A stretch of DNA of 64,000 nucleotides from an uncultured Pelagibacteraceae bacterium (GCA_902624495.1 CACNYH010000001.1:62001-126000); one strand, 5' to 3'; counted from the first letter of the stretch, positions 34,462 to 43,275 are shown. Numbers and translations are program-made. Notes: a model not told the origin generated them from the sequence alone.

Positions 34462-36587
34462 AAATAGCAATTTTATTACCCTATAAAGAAAATTTTTCAC
34501 CTCAGTACCCTGGTGCCGTCTCTTTATTTGTAAACGAGACATCAAAAATTAGCAAATATAAAAAAAAAATTGTTGTATTTGGTTCTACAGATTTTAAACA
34601 AAAATTTAAACTCAAATATATTAATATAGATATTAGAAAAAATCCCTTTGAAAGCCAAACAAAACATTATGTGAACGAATTTATTAAATTACAAAATTCA
34701 CAAAACTTTTCAATCATAGAAATCCATAATAGACCAAGTTACATAAACATATTATCAAAAAAAATTAAAAATAAAGTTTTTTCTTTGTATTTTCACAATG
34801 ACCCTTTATCTATGAACGGTTCAAAAACTGTTAAAGATAGAAAGTTGTTATTAAAATCTTGTTATAAAATAATATTTAACAGTAATTGGTCAAAAAAAAG
34901 ATTTTTAGAAGGTCTAGAAAATAAATTTGTTAATAGCAATAAGTTGGTTGTTTTCTTTCAGTCAGCAAAAAGAAATAATTTGAAAGTAATAAAGAATAAA
35001 AAAAATTGGATAACCTTTGTAGGAAAATTGAATAAGGCAAAAGGGTACGATGTATTTGCTAAAGTAATCATAAAAATACTTAAAAGATTTCCTAATTGGA
35101 AGGCTAAGATAATCGGAGACGAAAAGAGAGAGAAAATAGATGTAAATCATAAGAATGCCGATATTTTAGGATTTTTAAATCACAATAAAGTTCTTAAAAT
35201 TTTTGAACAAACAAGTATAGCTGTAGCTTGTTCAAGATGGGAGGAGCCTTTTGGAAGAACAAGTTTAGAAGCTTCAGCAAATGGGTGTGCTGTAATTATA
35301 ACAAATAAGGGTGGTCTGCCTGAAACTGTTACAAATGCTAAAATAATGAAAACTCTTACAGCTAAAAGTTTAGAAAAAAATATAATTCAATTAATAAAAG
35401 AAAAAAATTTAAGATTGAATCTTCAAAAACTTTCTATAGAAAATTTTTATTTAACACATAAATTTGTAACTGAAAAAATTGATTTATACAGATCTGAAAA
35501 ATTTAAAACTTTAAATCTTTTTTCTACAAAAAAAAATAGAAGCAACCTAAGAATTCTTCACATAACTAATTTTAACGAAAGACTAGATGGCAGGCTTTTT
35601 TTTAATACTGGAAGAAGAATAAACAATGGTTTTATTAGACAAGGTCACAGTGTTTTGGGTTTTAGCGATAGAGATATTCAAAAATATTACAAGTCTATTA
35701 CAGATTTCAAGGGGGCCAAAACTTTAAATGATAAACTAAAAAAGACCTGCTACAACTATAAGCCTGATTTAATAATACTCGGTCATGCAGATCTTATTTC
35801 TTCTGATCAAATAGCAGAACTAAGAGAAGACTATCCAAATACAAGATTTGGTCAGTGGTTTCTTGACCCTTTAAATAAAAAGGGGCCTGACTTTGAGAGA
35901 AATAAGAAAAGAATACTTGATAAAATTAAATTTGTTGATGCATCATTTCTCACAACAAGTCCGGATGTTCTTAATTTTTTAAATCCGGAAAATTGTTTTT
36001 TTATACCTAATCCGTCAGATAAATCTTTTGAAATTTTAAATAATTTTAATAGATCTTGTAATGTCGATGTTTTTTTTGCATTAAGTCATGGCGTTCACAG
36101 AGGTGTATTAAAATCTGGTAAAACAGATGATAGAATAAGTTTTTTGAGAGATTTAACAAATAAAACTCCAGATGTAAAATTTGATCTTTATGGAATAGAC
36201 AAGGTTCAGCCAATTTGGGCTGATCATTATTTTAAAACGATATCAAACGCTAAAATGGGTTTAAATTTAAGTAGGGGTGAAGCAATTAAATACTATAGTA
36301 GTGATAGAATTACTCAAATAGTAGGTAACGGTTTGGTGTGCTTAATTGATGAAAAAACTAAATATCAAAATTTTTTTAATGAAAATGAGATGGTTTTTTA
36401 CAGGAATACGAATGATTTATCAGAAAAAATTTTAAAAATATCCTCAGATGATAAACTCAGAAAAAAAATTGCTAAAAATGGTAAAATAAAATACATGAAA
36501 TTTTTTAATTCTGACCTTGTATCTAAATATATTATAGATAAAACTTTAGATATAAAATCAAAAGATAAATATTTATGGCAAAAATAA
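34458..36587 (+). CDS. Two-domain glycosyltransferase (GT4-type plus CgeB-like domain)
   Basis: A 709-residue protein with two glycosyltransferase units. Residues about 1-345 form a GT-B enzyme of the GT4 kind, with WITFVGKLNKAKGYDVFAKV and the donor-site motif SRWEEPFGRTSLEASANGCAVIITNKGGLPETV. Residues about 370-700 resemble the CgeB/'Glycosyl transferases group 1' type (LRILHITNFNERLDGRLFF, GQWFLDPLNKKGPDF, LNLSRGEAIKYYSSDRITQIVGNGLVCLID). Such fusions add two sugars in sequence or modify one. It opens the sugar-nucleotide and transferase run and overlaps gmd by 13 bases. Confidence 0.87.
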   Translation: MKIAILLPYKENFSPQYPGAVSLFVNETSKISKYKKKIVVFGSTDFKQKFKLKYINIDIRKNPFESQTKHYVNEFIKLQNSQNFSIIEIHNRPSYINILSKKIKNKVFSLYFHNDPLSMNGSKTVKDRKLLLKSCYKIIFNSNWSKKRFLEGLENKFVNSNKLVVFFQSAKRNNLKVIKNKKNWITFVGKLNKAKGYDVFAKVIIKILKRFPNWKAKIIGDEKREKIDVNHKNADILGFLNHNKVLKIFEQTSIAVACSRWEEPFGRTSLEASANGCAVIITNKGGLPETVTNAKIMKTLTAKSLEKNIIQLIKEKNLRLNLQKLSIENFYLTHKFVTEKIDLYRSEKFKTLNLFSTKKNRSNLRILHITNFNERLDGRLFFNTGRRINNGFIRQGHSVLGFSDRDIQKYYKSITDFKGAKTLNDKLKKTCYNYKPDLIILGHADLISSDQIAELREDYPNTRFGQWFLDPLNKKGPDFERNKKRILDKIKFVDASFLTTSPDVLNFLNPENCFFIPNPSDKSFEILNNFNRSCNVDVFFALSHGVHRGVLKSGKTDDRISFLRDLTNKTPDVKFDLYGIDKVQPIWADHYFKTISNAKMGLNLSRGEAIKYYSSDRITQIVGNGLVCLIDEKTKYQNFFNENEMVFYRNTNDLSEKILKISSDDKLRKKIAKNGKIKYMKFFNSDLVSKYIIDKTLDIKSKDKYLWQK

Positions 36588-37621
36588 AAAAAAAAGTTGC
36601 TTTAATTTTTGGAATTACGGGACAGGATGGGTCTTACTTAGCTGAATTACTATTAAAAAAAAATTATATTATTCATGGGGTTAAAAGAAGATCCTCAAGC
36701 GCTAACACTGAGAGAGTTGATCATATATTTGACAGCATAGATTTTAGTAATAAAAATTTTTTTATTCATTATGGTGATATATCAGATAGTACTAGTACAC
36801 TAAATATTATTAATAAGATAAAACCTGATGAGATATATAATTTAGCCGCACAAAGCCATGTGAGAGTTTCATTTGATATACCTGAATATACCGCGGACAT
36901 TACTGCTTTGGGATCGTTAAGAATATTAGAAGCTATTAGAATATTAAGATTAAATAAAACAAAGTACTACCAAGCTTCAAGTTCAGAAATGTATGGATTA
37001 GTAAAAAATAAAAAATCATTAAATGAAAAAACTCCTTTTCATCCAAGATCGGTTTACGGAATTTCAAAAGTTTTTGCATATAATACAACAGTTCATTACA
37101 GAGAAGCTTATGGGATTTTTGCTTCTAATGGAATATTATTTAATCATGAGTCTCCTCGAAGAGGTCCTACGTTTGTAACAAAAAAAATTGTTCAAGGTTT
37201 AGTAAGAGTCAAACAAGGCTTACAAAAAAAAGTAACATTAGGAAATCTTTATGCAATTAGAGACTGGGGGCACGCAAAAGATTATGCTGTTTCTATGTGG
37301 AAAATCTTACAATATAAAAAACCCGATGATTGGGTAATAGCAACGAATAAAGATAATACTGTGAAAAAATTTGTAGATACCGTAGCACGAAAACTAGATA
37401 TAAAATTATCTTGGAGAGGAAAAGGAATACAAGAAAAAGGTATTGATAAAAAAACAGGTAATGTGATTGTTGATGTAGATAAGAAATTTTTTAGACCAAC
37501 TGAAGTAGATTTTTTACGGGGAGATTTTTCTAAGGCGAGAAAGTATTTGAAATGGAAACCAGCAATCTCAACAAATGAACTAATAGATGATATGATTGAA
37601 GAAGAATTATCTGTTGACTAA
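36575..37621 (+). CDS. gmd: GDP-mannose 4,6-dehydratase
   Basis: Gmd converts GDP-D-mannose to GDP-4-keto-6-deoxy-D-mannose, the precursor of fucose, rhamnose, perosamine and colitose. The NADP motif is LIFGITGQDGSYLAELLLKKNYIIHGVKRRSSS, the catalytic triad lies in SSSEMYG and YGISKVFAYNTTVHYREAYG, and NHESPRRGPTFVTKKI is the GDP-mannose binding stretch. The 348 residues are typical. Directly downstream are a ColD-like dehydratase and an SDR, which together could complete a deoxysugar pathway. Confidence 0.97.
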   Translation: MAKIKKKVALIFGITGQDGSYLAELLLKKNYIIHGVKRRSSSANTERVDHIFDSIDFSNKNFFIHYGDISDSTSTLNIINKIKPDEIYNLAAQSHVRVSFDIPEYTADITALGSLRILEAIRILRLNKTKYYQASSSEMYGLVKNKKSLNEKTPFHPRSVYGISKVFAYNTTVHYREAYGIFASNGILFNHESPRRGPTFVTKKIVQGLVRVKQGLQKKVTLGNLYAIRDWGHAKDYAVSMWKILQYKKPDDWVIATNKDNTVKKFVDTVARKLDIKLSWRGKGIQEKGIDKKTGNVIVDVDKKFFRPTEVDFLRGDFSKARKYLKWKPAISTNELIDDMIEEELSVD

Positions 37622-37626
37622 TTTTT

Positions 37627-38814
37627 ATGAAAAAATATTTTTATCCGTTAGTAGAAAATCCATATAGACCTAAAGATATAAATGAAGCTATTAAAGTTCT
37701 AAAATCTTCAAAAATTACATCAGGTCCTAAAACTTTAGAATTTCAAAGTAAATTTTCAAAAAAGATAAAAACTAATTATTCTCTTTTAGTAAATTCTGGA
37801 TCTTCAGCAAACTTATTAGCAATACAATGTCTTATAAATCCTTACAGAAAAAGAAGACTTAAACATGGAGATCAAATATTGATTCCTTCATTGTGTTGGT
37901 CAACATCTTTATGGCCTATAATTCAATCAGGTCTTAAACCTAAATTTGTTGACGTAGAAAAAGAAACATTGAACTTAGACCTGAATGATCTGAGAAAGAA
38001 AATTTCCAAAAATACAAAAGGGATTATGCTTGTTCATGTCCTTGGCAACAGCACTAATATGAATGATTTAATGAATATTATAAAAAAACATAATTTGATC
38101 TTGATCGAAGACACATGTGAGTCTTTAGGAACTACTTATAAGAATAAATATTTAGGCACGTTTGGTGAATTTTCATCATTTTCATTTTATTCTTCACATC
38201 AAATATCTTCAGGTGAGGGTGGAATGATATGTTGTAAAAATGAAGAAGATTTTGAAATTATTAAATCTTTGAGAGCACACGGCTGGTCAAGAGGTTTAAA
38301 GTATGAAAAAAAAATTGCCAAAAATAATAAACAATTAGATAAAAGATTTATTTTTTATAACTCTGGCTTTAATTTAAGGTCTACAGATATTTCTGCGAGT
38401 ATTGGACTCAGTCAGTTCAAAGATTTAGATAAGTTTATAAAAGTAAGAAGAGCAAACAGAAACTTAATAATTAAATCATTTCAAAAAAAAAAGATAAATA
38501 ATTTTTTTAATATAATAAAGGAAAATAAGTATGTTAAACCCTCTTGGTTTGGAATCCCAATTTTGATTTCTAAAAGTTTAAAAAGAAATAAGATTATTAA
38601 TAATCTTGAAAAAAAAGGAGTTGAGACCAGACCAATTATTAGTGGAAACTTTTTAAAACAACCGTCTATCAAAAAATATAAACTTAATAAAAACGTGAAA
38701 ATGAAAAATGCAGAATATATTAATCAAAAAGGTTTTTTCATTGGTTTGCCTACAAAACCATTAGGGAAAGCTACGATAGAAAAACTTGCTACGACATTTG
38801 AACAAAGCATCTAA
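37627..38814 (+). CDS. colD: ColD-like PLP/PMP-dependent 3-dehydratase (DegT family, His replaces PLP Lys)
   Basis: A member of the DegT/DnrJ/EryC1 fold (395 residues). D162 in LIEDTCESLG should bind the PLP ring. The Schiff-base lysine is replaced by H191 in FYSSHQISSGEGGMI, the change that turns these aminotransferases into 3-dehydratases (ColD, H188 in E. coli; RfbH/E1). The cysteine cluster for the [2Fe-2S] centre of RfbH is absent, so ColD is the better match. With Gmd upstream the likely substrate is GDP-4-keto-6-deoxymannose, giving a 3,6-dideoxy sugar. The exact sugar is inferred. Confidence 0.83.
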   Translation: MKKYFYPLVENPYRPKDINEAIKVLKSSKITSGPKTLEFQSKFSKKIKTNYSLLVNSGSSANLLAIQCLINPYRKRRLKHGDQILIPSLCWSTSLWPIIQSGLKPKFVDVEKETLNLDLNDLRKKISKNTKGIMLVHVLGNSTNMNDLMNIIKKHNLILIEDTCESLGTTYKNKYLGTFGEFSSFSFYSSHQISSGEGGMICCKNEEDFEIIKSLRAHGWSRGLKYEKKIAKNNKQLDKRFIFYNSGFNLRSTDISASIGLSQFKDLDKFIKVRRANRNLIIKSFQKKKINNFFNIIKENKYVKPSWFGIPILISKSLKRNKIINNLEKKGVETRPIISGNFLKQPSIKKYKLNKNVKMKNAEYINQKGFFIGLPTKPLGKATIEKLATTFEQSI

Positions 38815-39631
38815 AAAAAAAATTGTAATAACAGGTGGAAAAGGTCTACTTGGTTCGAAATTTTATATTAAATACAAAAAACAATACAACATAATTAGGT
38901 ATCCTAATAGGATTGAACATTTCTCTAAATTTCAAAAATGGTTAAAAAAAAAGAATTTTGATTACCTTATTCATTTCGCGGCTTTAACTAAAAGTGAAAG
39001 TATAAAAAGAAAAAAAAGTCTTAATTTAATAAATGTAAAATCAACATTAAATTTAATTAAATCTATAGATAAAAGAAATATGAGAGATTTTAAATATTTT
39101 TTATTTATATCAAGTTCACATGTATATGGAACTTCGTCAAAACAAATAAAGGAAAACTTTAAAACTTCTCCAAATAACCCATATGGAGTTTCTAAGAAAA
39201 AAGTTGAGGATTTTATATTAAAAAATAGAAATAGATTTAAGTTTAAGATAGGTATCGCAAGAGTTTTTAATTCTACAGGCCCGAAACAGAAATTAGGAAA
39301 TTTTGTGCCAGACATGATTAAGAAAATTAGAAAAAATAGTTTTATAGATAACGTTAATCAATATAGAGACTTCATACATATAGATGATGTAATGGAGTCT
39401 CTTGTATTATTGATAAAAAAAAAGTTTAATAGACCAATAAATATCTCTAGTGGCAAAAAAATTAATCTTATTCGGGTTTGCAAAATTATAAACCAAACTT
39501 ATATTAAAAAAAAAATCATTTATGGAAAGACAAGAGGAAAAGATCTATATGGAGATAACAAGCTCCTGAAATCAATTGGAAAAATAAAATTTAAGAATAT
39601 TCGTCAGATTATAAAATCATATAAAAAATAA
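38786..39631 (+). CDS. NAD-dependent epimerase/reductase (extended SDR) for deoxysugar synthesis
   Basis: An SDR of about 280 residues with the nucleotide motif IVITGGKGLLGSKF, the catalytic Tyr-Lys in NNPYGVSKKKVED, SSSHVYG and YRDFIHIDDVMESL. The RVFNSTGPKQKLGNFVPDMI stretch resembles GDP-4-keto-6-deoxymannose reductases (RMD) and related epimerase/reductases such as ColC. It probably reduces or epimerises the product of the upstream ColD-like enzyme. The start is uncertain: TTG at 38786 or TTG at 38798, both inside the end of the previous gene; no ATG is available. Its stop shares a base with the next gene's start. Confidence 0.85.
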   Translation: MLRHLNKASKKKIVITGGKGLLGSKFYIKYKKQYNIIRYPNRIEHFSKFQKWLKKKNFDYLIHFAALTKSESIKRKKSLNLINVKSTLNLIKSIDKRNMRDFKYFLFISSSHVYGTSSKQIKENFKTSPNNPYGVSKKKVEDFILKNRNRFKFKIGIARVFNSTGPKQKLGNFVPDMIKKIRKNSFIDNVNQYRDFIHIDDVMESLVLLIKKKFNRPINISSGKKINLIRVCKIINQTYIKKKIIYGKTRGKDLYGDNKLLKSIGKIKFKNIRQIIKSYKK

Positions 39632-40656
39632 TGAAAAATTTTATTTTTTTTAGAACCGATAGACTAGGTGATTTTATAATAATAACCAATATTATTAAAG
39701 CAATTAAGGTTAAATATCCAAAATCTAAAATAACTGTTGTAGCGTCTCAATATAATTATCATTTCGTAAAAAAATTTAAAATTGTTGATAGAGTAATTTT
39801 ATTTAATAAAGATTATAATCTTATAAAAAAAATAGATATATTTAAGAAGATTAACGATAGAAATTATGATGTATCATTCTCAATAGATGGAAAATCATTT
39901 TCTAATTTATGCACTTTTTTTTTAAATTCGAAATTAAAACTTGGTTTAATTTATAAATCTAGTATTTTAGGAATACCTTTTTATAAACCAAACTTGTTAT
40001 TTAAAATTATATTTAATTATTTTGAGACTTTTACTAGCAAAAAATATTTACTTCAAATAGAACATTTGCCAACTAAATTGATAAATCTAGCAAATAAATT
40101 ATCTTTTAAAATTAAAAAAAAAGACAAATATTATTTCGTGCCATCAATAAAGAATAGTGATTTTAAAAAAAAATTTGGTAAATATATTAAAAATAAATTT
40201 ATCTTAATCCATTTAGATGAAAAGTGGAACGACATAAAAGATATTGAAGCAGAATTATTCAAAAATATTATTAGATTTCAGAAATTAACTAAAATGAATT
40301 TGATTATTACTTCTAAAAATAATCAAAATATATATTTTAAAAAATTTAGAGATTTTCTAGATAGAAAAGATTTAAGTAAAATCACTTTACTAAATAATTT
40401 AAACTTAAATGCAATGGAGAGATTTATTAATTACTCAGCTTTTTCAATAAGTTGTCATTCTGGTTTTTTAGTACAGATAGCTGGCTGCAATAGAACAAAA
40501 ATAATAGATATAGTAAATAAAGAGGACTATTTATGGTATAGTTGCTGGAAACCATTAAACACTAAACATAAATTTGTCTTTAAATCCAATTATGAACAAA
40601 AATTCAAAGTTGAAAAAATATTTAATAACATAGTCAAAATAAGCAAAAATTTTTAA
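39631..40656 (+). CDS. Glycosyltransferase family 9 (heptosyltransferase-like)
   Basis: A 341-residue GT-B protein of the GT9/heptosyltransferase type. The N-terminal motif FRTDRLGDFIIITNIIKAIKVKYPKSKITVVAS with the conserved Asp of the LGD motif is diagnostic, and FSISCHSGFLVQIAGC corresponds to the donor-site H-S-G loop. It is extremely rich in Lys, Phe and Ile even for this genome. It probably adds a heptose or related sugar to a lipopolysaccharide-type glycan on the inner face of the membrane. Specificity is unknown. Confidence 0.86.
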   Translation: MKNFIFFRTDRLGDFIIITNIIKAIKVKYPKSKITVVASQYNYHFVKKFKIVDRVILFNKDYNLIKKIDIFKKINDRNYDVSFSIDGKSFSNLCTFFLNSKLKLGLIYKSSILGIPFYKPNLLFKIIFNYFETFTSKKYLLQIEHLPTKLINLANKLSFKIKKKDKYYFVPSIKNSDFKKKFGKYIKNKFILIHLDEKWNDIKDIEAELFKNIIRFQKLTKMNLIITSKNNQNIYFKKFRDFLDRKDLSKITLLNNLNLNAMERFINYSAFSISCHSGFLVQIAGCNRTKIIDIVNKEDYLWYSCWKPLNTKHKFVFKSNYEQKFKVEKIFNNIVKISKNF

Positions 40657-40668
40657 TGAGAGCTTTTA

Positions 40669-41640
40669 ATGATTAGAATTTGGGGTACGTCTTTTAGTTT
40701 GATTGGTGACTTAATTATGAGTTTGCCTCAATTAACTTATTTTAAGAAGAAATACAGTAATTCTTATATAAATTTTGTCATACATAAAAAGATATCATAT
40801 TGTGCTCCTCTTTTTTTTAACCATCCTGATATTGACAAAATAATCATCTCAGGAGAGTGGAGTTCATTTAATTTGGATGATTATAAAATTGCTGCAGAGT
40901 GTGATATAGTTACAACTTCTTTAGATCATTCAAACAAAAAAATTTTAGATCGAAAACATAACGATAAATATTGGTATAATCATAGAAATTGTATTGAAGA
41001 GACTGCCTTGATGTCTGGTATTGCTGATTTAAATGAAATACTAACTTTAAATGAAAAAATTCCTTACCTTAATAAATGGTTTGACCCTGGATTTGAAGAT
41101 GCGCAGAAAAAGGGTGCTTATACATATGAAAAAGAAGAGTCAAAACGTAATAAAATTTTAGGTAAATCATTAGCAATATGGCCTTTTGCGGGATATGGGA
41201 GGAGTAAAAACCGTAATCCATCAGAGGAATGGTGGTGCAAATTGGTTTCAACATTAACCGATAATTCAATTAATGTTTATCATTTTGGTTATTTTAAAGA
41301 GCCTAAATTATCTGAAAATAAAAAATATTATCATAACTTAACAAACTTAGATTTTTTTAATCAAGTAAAAATTTCTTTGGGATCTAAACTTGCAATTGGT
41401 ACAGACTCGGGATCTATGTGGGTATTAGCCGCTTATAATCATCCAATGATTATATTAGGAACTAATTGGTACGATAATCATACGAATAATTTAAAAGCTA
41501 CTATTCCACCAATTAAAAATGGTGAATGTATATTTAATCAAAATAATTTTTTGAATTTAAGCACTGATGAAATTTATGATAAAATTTTATCTTATGGAGT
41601 TAAAAATGAAAATTTTATTGATAAGATATTTAAATTTTAA
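40669..41640 (+). CDS. Glycosyltransferase family 9-like protein
   Basis: A 323-residue protein with the same general fold as the preceding gene: RIWGTSFSLIGDLIMSLPQLTYFKKKYSN at the N-terminus (LGD replaced by IGD), WPFAGYGRSKNRNPSEEWW in the donor half and AIGTDSGSMWVLAAYNHPMIILG, which matches the heptosyltransferase T-D-S-G motif. I therefore call it GT9-like, with less certainty than its neighbour. It is the last gene of the island; its 3' end overlaps the convergent integrase gene by 11 bases. Confidence 0.75.
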   Translation: MIRIWGTSFSLIGDLIMSLPQLTYFKKKYSNSYINFVIHKKISYCAPLFFNHPDIDKIIISGEWSSFNLDDYKIAAECDIVTTSLDHSNKKILDRKHNDKYWYNHRNCIEETALMSGIADLNEILTLNEKIPYLNKWFDPGFEDAQKKGAYTYEKEESKRNKILGKSLAIWPFAGYGRSKNRNPSEEWWCKLVSTLTDNSINVYHFGYFKEPKLSENKKYYHNLTNLDFFNQVKISLGSKLAIGTDSGSMWVLAAYNHPMIILGTNWYDNHTNNLKATIPPIKNGECIFNQNNFLNLSTDEIYDKILSYGVKNENFIDKIFKF

Positions 41641-42583
41641 TTTTATTTAATGCGTTATTTTTAAATAAATTGGCCTCTCTTATATACCTTCGTACCATTT
41701 GTGTAGATTTATGGCCAGTCATCGCCATAATACTTCTTTCATCAGCGCCAGATTCTGCTGCAACAGTTGCAAATCCGGATCTTAAACTGTGACCTGAAAA
41801 ATTTTGATTTTCTATCCCTGCTAAGTTTAAATAATTTTTGATTATTAATACTACAGATTGATCGGTCAATCTGTAACTTGTTAATATTGACCCTTTTGCG
41901 AATCTTCTAAATATTGGCCCTGTTCTTATATTCGATAAGTATACCAAGTTCTTTAAGCTTGTAACTGGGCAATATTTTTCATTGGCAAAGTAGGGGAGTG
42001 CTTTTATCAGACCTTCTCCAAATTGATCTGTTTTAGACCTTACAAGAATTATTTTAACACCTTCGTCAACAAAATCTAAGTCTTCGTGATTTATAGATAT
42101 TAATTCTGTTCTTCTAAACCCTCCACCAAAACCAACTAGTATTAGAGTTCTATCTCTTAATTTTTTTATTTTTGGTATTCTTTGATCATCTATTATATCA
42201 ATTATTTTTTTTAAGTGATTGATTAATAACGGTTTTTTACCTGTTTGCATGGTCCCTTTTTTTCTTTTTATACCCATTAAGTTTTCAATTATAACTGGGT
42301 GTTTAGTATCCAAATAATGACCTTTAAGTTTATGGACCACTCCAATAGAAACTAATCTACGTCTAATAGTGCTTATTTTTGAGTTAGCTGAAAGATGCGT
42401 GAGATATAAAGACACAACCTTGGGTTCAGTAGGCATTGAGTTGAATCCATGTTTTGAGCAAAATGCTCCAAAATCTTTAAAATCAGATTTATAAGCTCTT
42501 AAAGTATTATCTGCTTTAGATAACTTGAGGTTGTTTAAAGTATCCTCATGAAGCTTTTTTAGATCTGTGATCAATTCATTCAT
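41630..42583 (-). CDS. Tyrosine recombinase / phage-type integrase
   Basis: A site-specific recombinase of 317 residues. The N-terminal core-binding domain spans about 1-105. The catalytic domain has R157 (FRRTEL), K184 (RSKTD), H265 and R268 (GHSLRSGF), H291 (TGHKS) and the nucleophile Y300 (VRRYIREANLF), so all active-site residues are present. It is not XerC or XerD by sequence pattern. It sits at the outer edge of the polysaccharide island, overlapping its last gene, and its ATG is seven bases from a perfect 15-bp inverted repeat. No other phage or element genes are nearby. Confidence 0.93.
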   Translation of the reverse strand: MNELITDLKKLHEDTLNNLKLSKADNTLRAYKSDFKDFGAFCSKHGFNSMPTEPKVVSLYLTHLSANSKISTIRRRLVSIGVVHKLKGHYLDTKHPVIIENLMGIKRKKGTMQTGKKPLLINHLKKIIDIIDDQRIPKIKKLRDRTLILVGFGGGFRRTELISINHEDLDFVDEGVKIILVRSKTDQFGEGLIKALPYFANEKYCPVTSLKNLVYLSNIRTGPIFRRFAKGSILTSYRLTDQSVVLIIKNYLNLAGIENQNFSGHSLRSGFATVAAESGADERSIMAMTGHKSTQMVRRYIREANLFKNNALNKIKI

Positions 42584-42590
42584 ATTTCAT

Positions 42591-42627
42591 TATTACTATT
42601 GATAACAATTAATTATCAATAGTAATA
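42591..42627. repeat. Perfect 15-bp inverted repeat with 7-bp spacer next to the integrase start
   Basis: TATTACTATTGATAA (42591-42605) and TTATCAATAGTAATA (42613-42627) are exact reverse complements around the asymmetric core CAATTAA (42606-42612). Arm and core size match the layout of tyrosine recombinase crossover sites (two inverted binding arms around a 6-8 bp core). It lies seven bases upstream of the integrase ATG, so it could instead be an operator for autoregulation, or both. It lacks a T tract and is not GC-rich, so it is not a typical terminator. Confidence 0.85.
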
Positions 42628-42643
42628 TATTAAGTGATTTTAG

Positions 42644-42835
42644 ATGTCAATACATATAATTTTAAAGTTAATGATTAAATTTATTCTTCCCTTAGTAGTA
42701 TTTATAGCTGCTGTTTACGGAATTTCGTACTTTTGGACTAACTCAAGCTCAAAAGGCAAAAAAATGATAGCTTTAGGCTTAATAATAGGCCTTATAGTGG
42801 GCATATCTTTAACAACTTACCTGATTTTTGACTAA
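42644..42835 (+). CDS. Small membrane protein, two transmembrane segments
   Basis: A 63-residue protein with two hydrophobic segments (about residues 8-30 and 40-61) joined by a short polar loop NSSSKGKKM. I do not recognise a family. The frame reads cleanly from ATG 42644 and its stop shares a base with the start of the following alkyltransferase gene, which supports it being a real gene. A start at the internal Met10 (MIKFILPL) is also possible. It is divergent from the integrase across the inverted repeat. Confidence 0.65.
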   Translation: MSIHIILKLMIKFILPLVVFIAAVYGISYFWTNSSSKGKKMIALGLIIGLIVGISLTTYLIFD

Positions 42836-43110
42836 TGAAGTTAATTGGAACTGAGTTTCAGCTAAAAGTATGGGCTTATTTAAGGAAAATACCTCGTGGA
42901 AGCGTTAGAACCTACTCTCAAGTGGCAAAAGATATAGGAAAACCGCTCGCTATACGCGCTGTGGCCACTGCCATAGGAAAAAACCCCTATGCTCCTAAAA
43001 TACCTTGCCATAGAGTTATTAGATCCGATGGATCGCTGGGAGGCTATTCAGGCAAAGGAGGCTTAAAAACAAAGAGATTTTTACTAAAAAAAGAGGGTAT
43101 TAAGCTCTAG
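42835..43110 (+). CDS. ogt: Methylated-DNA-protein cysteine methyltransferase, catalytic domain only
   Basis: A DNA-repair alkyltransferase that moves an alkyl group from O6-alkylguanine to its own cysteine. The acceptor Cys is C58 in KIPCHRVIRSDGSLGGYSGKGGLKTKRFLL, so it is not an alkyltransferase-like protein with Trp. The helix-turn-helix part (RTYSQVAKDIGKPLAIRAVATAIGKNP) with the Arg finger is intact. At 91 residues it lacks the N-terminal domain of Ogt and Ada; such minimal forms are common in SAR11-like and archaeal genomes. Gene use is inferred from this domain alone. Confidence 0.9.
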   Translation: MKLIGTEFQLKVWAYLRKIPRGSVRTYSQVAKDIGKPLAIRAVATAIGKNPYAPKIPCHRVIRSDGSLGGYSGKGGLKTKRFLLKKEGIKL

Positions 43111-43163
43111 AATTGTTATTTGACGGGCGATCAGGTCTATTTACCCCTATTTCACTGTTTTTT

Positions 43164-43172
43164 TTATCCACA
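43164..43172 (+). promoter_or_regulatory. Consensus DnaA box TTATCCACA
   Basis: The nonamer TTATCCACA matches the DnaA box consensus exactly. It is the only such site I noticed in the spacer and lies about 120 bp before an AT-rich tract. One box alone can occur by chance in 64 kb. Confidence 0.45.
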
Positions 43173-43194
43173 CACCAGTAAGTTGTACTCTGAA

Positions 43195-43275
43195 ATGAAT
43201 GATTCCAAAAAAAACACCATCTATGGCCGTTTAAACGGTATATTCAGTAAACGCAAAGCTCGAAGAATACTTTAA
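43195..43275 (+). CDS. Possible 26-residue basic peptide
   Basis: ATG 43195 opens a 26-codon frame encoding a strongly basic peptide (MNDSKKNTIYGRLNGIFSKR, then KARRIL). The same frame is open back to the alkyltransferase stop at 43108-43110, so a TTG at 43120 would give 51 residues. There is no Shine-Dalgarno-like sequence. It may be coding, a remnant, or chance. I list it because the spacer has unusual composition. Confidence 0.2.
   Translation: MNDSKKNTIYGRLNGIFSKRKARRIL

Noticed and set aside
34200-42640. Prophage or genomic island with phage genes, suggested by the integrase
   Set aside because: No capsid, terminase, portal or lysis gene is present. The neighbouring genes are sugar-nucleotide and glycosyltransferase genes, and the adjacent tRNA-like attachment duplicates were not found.
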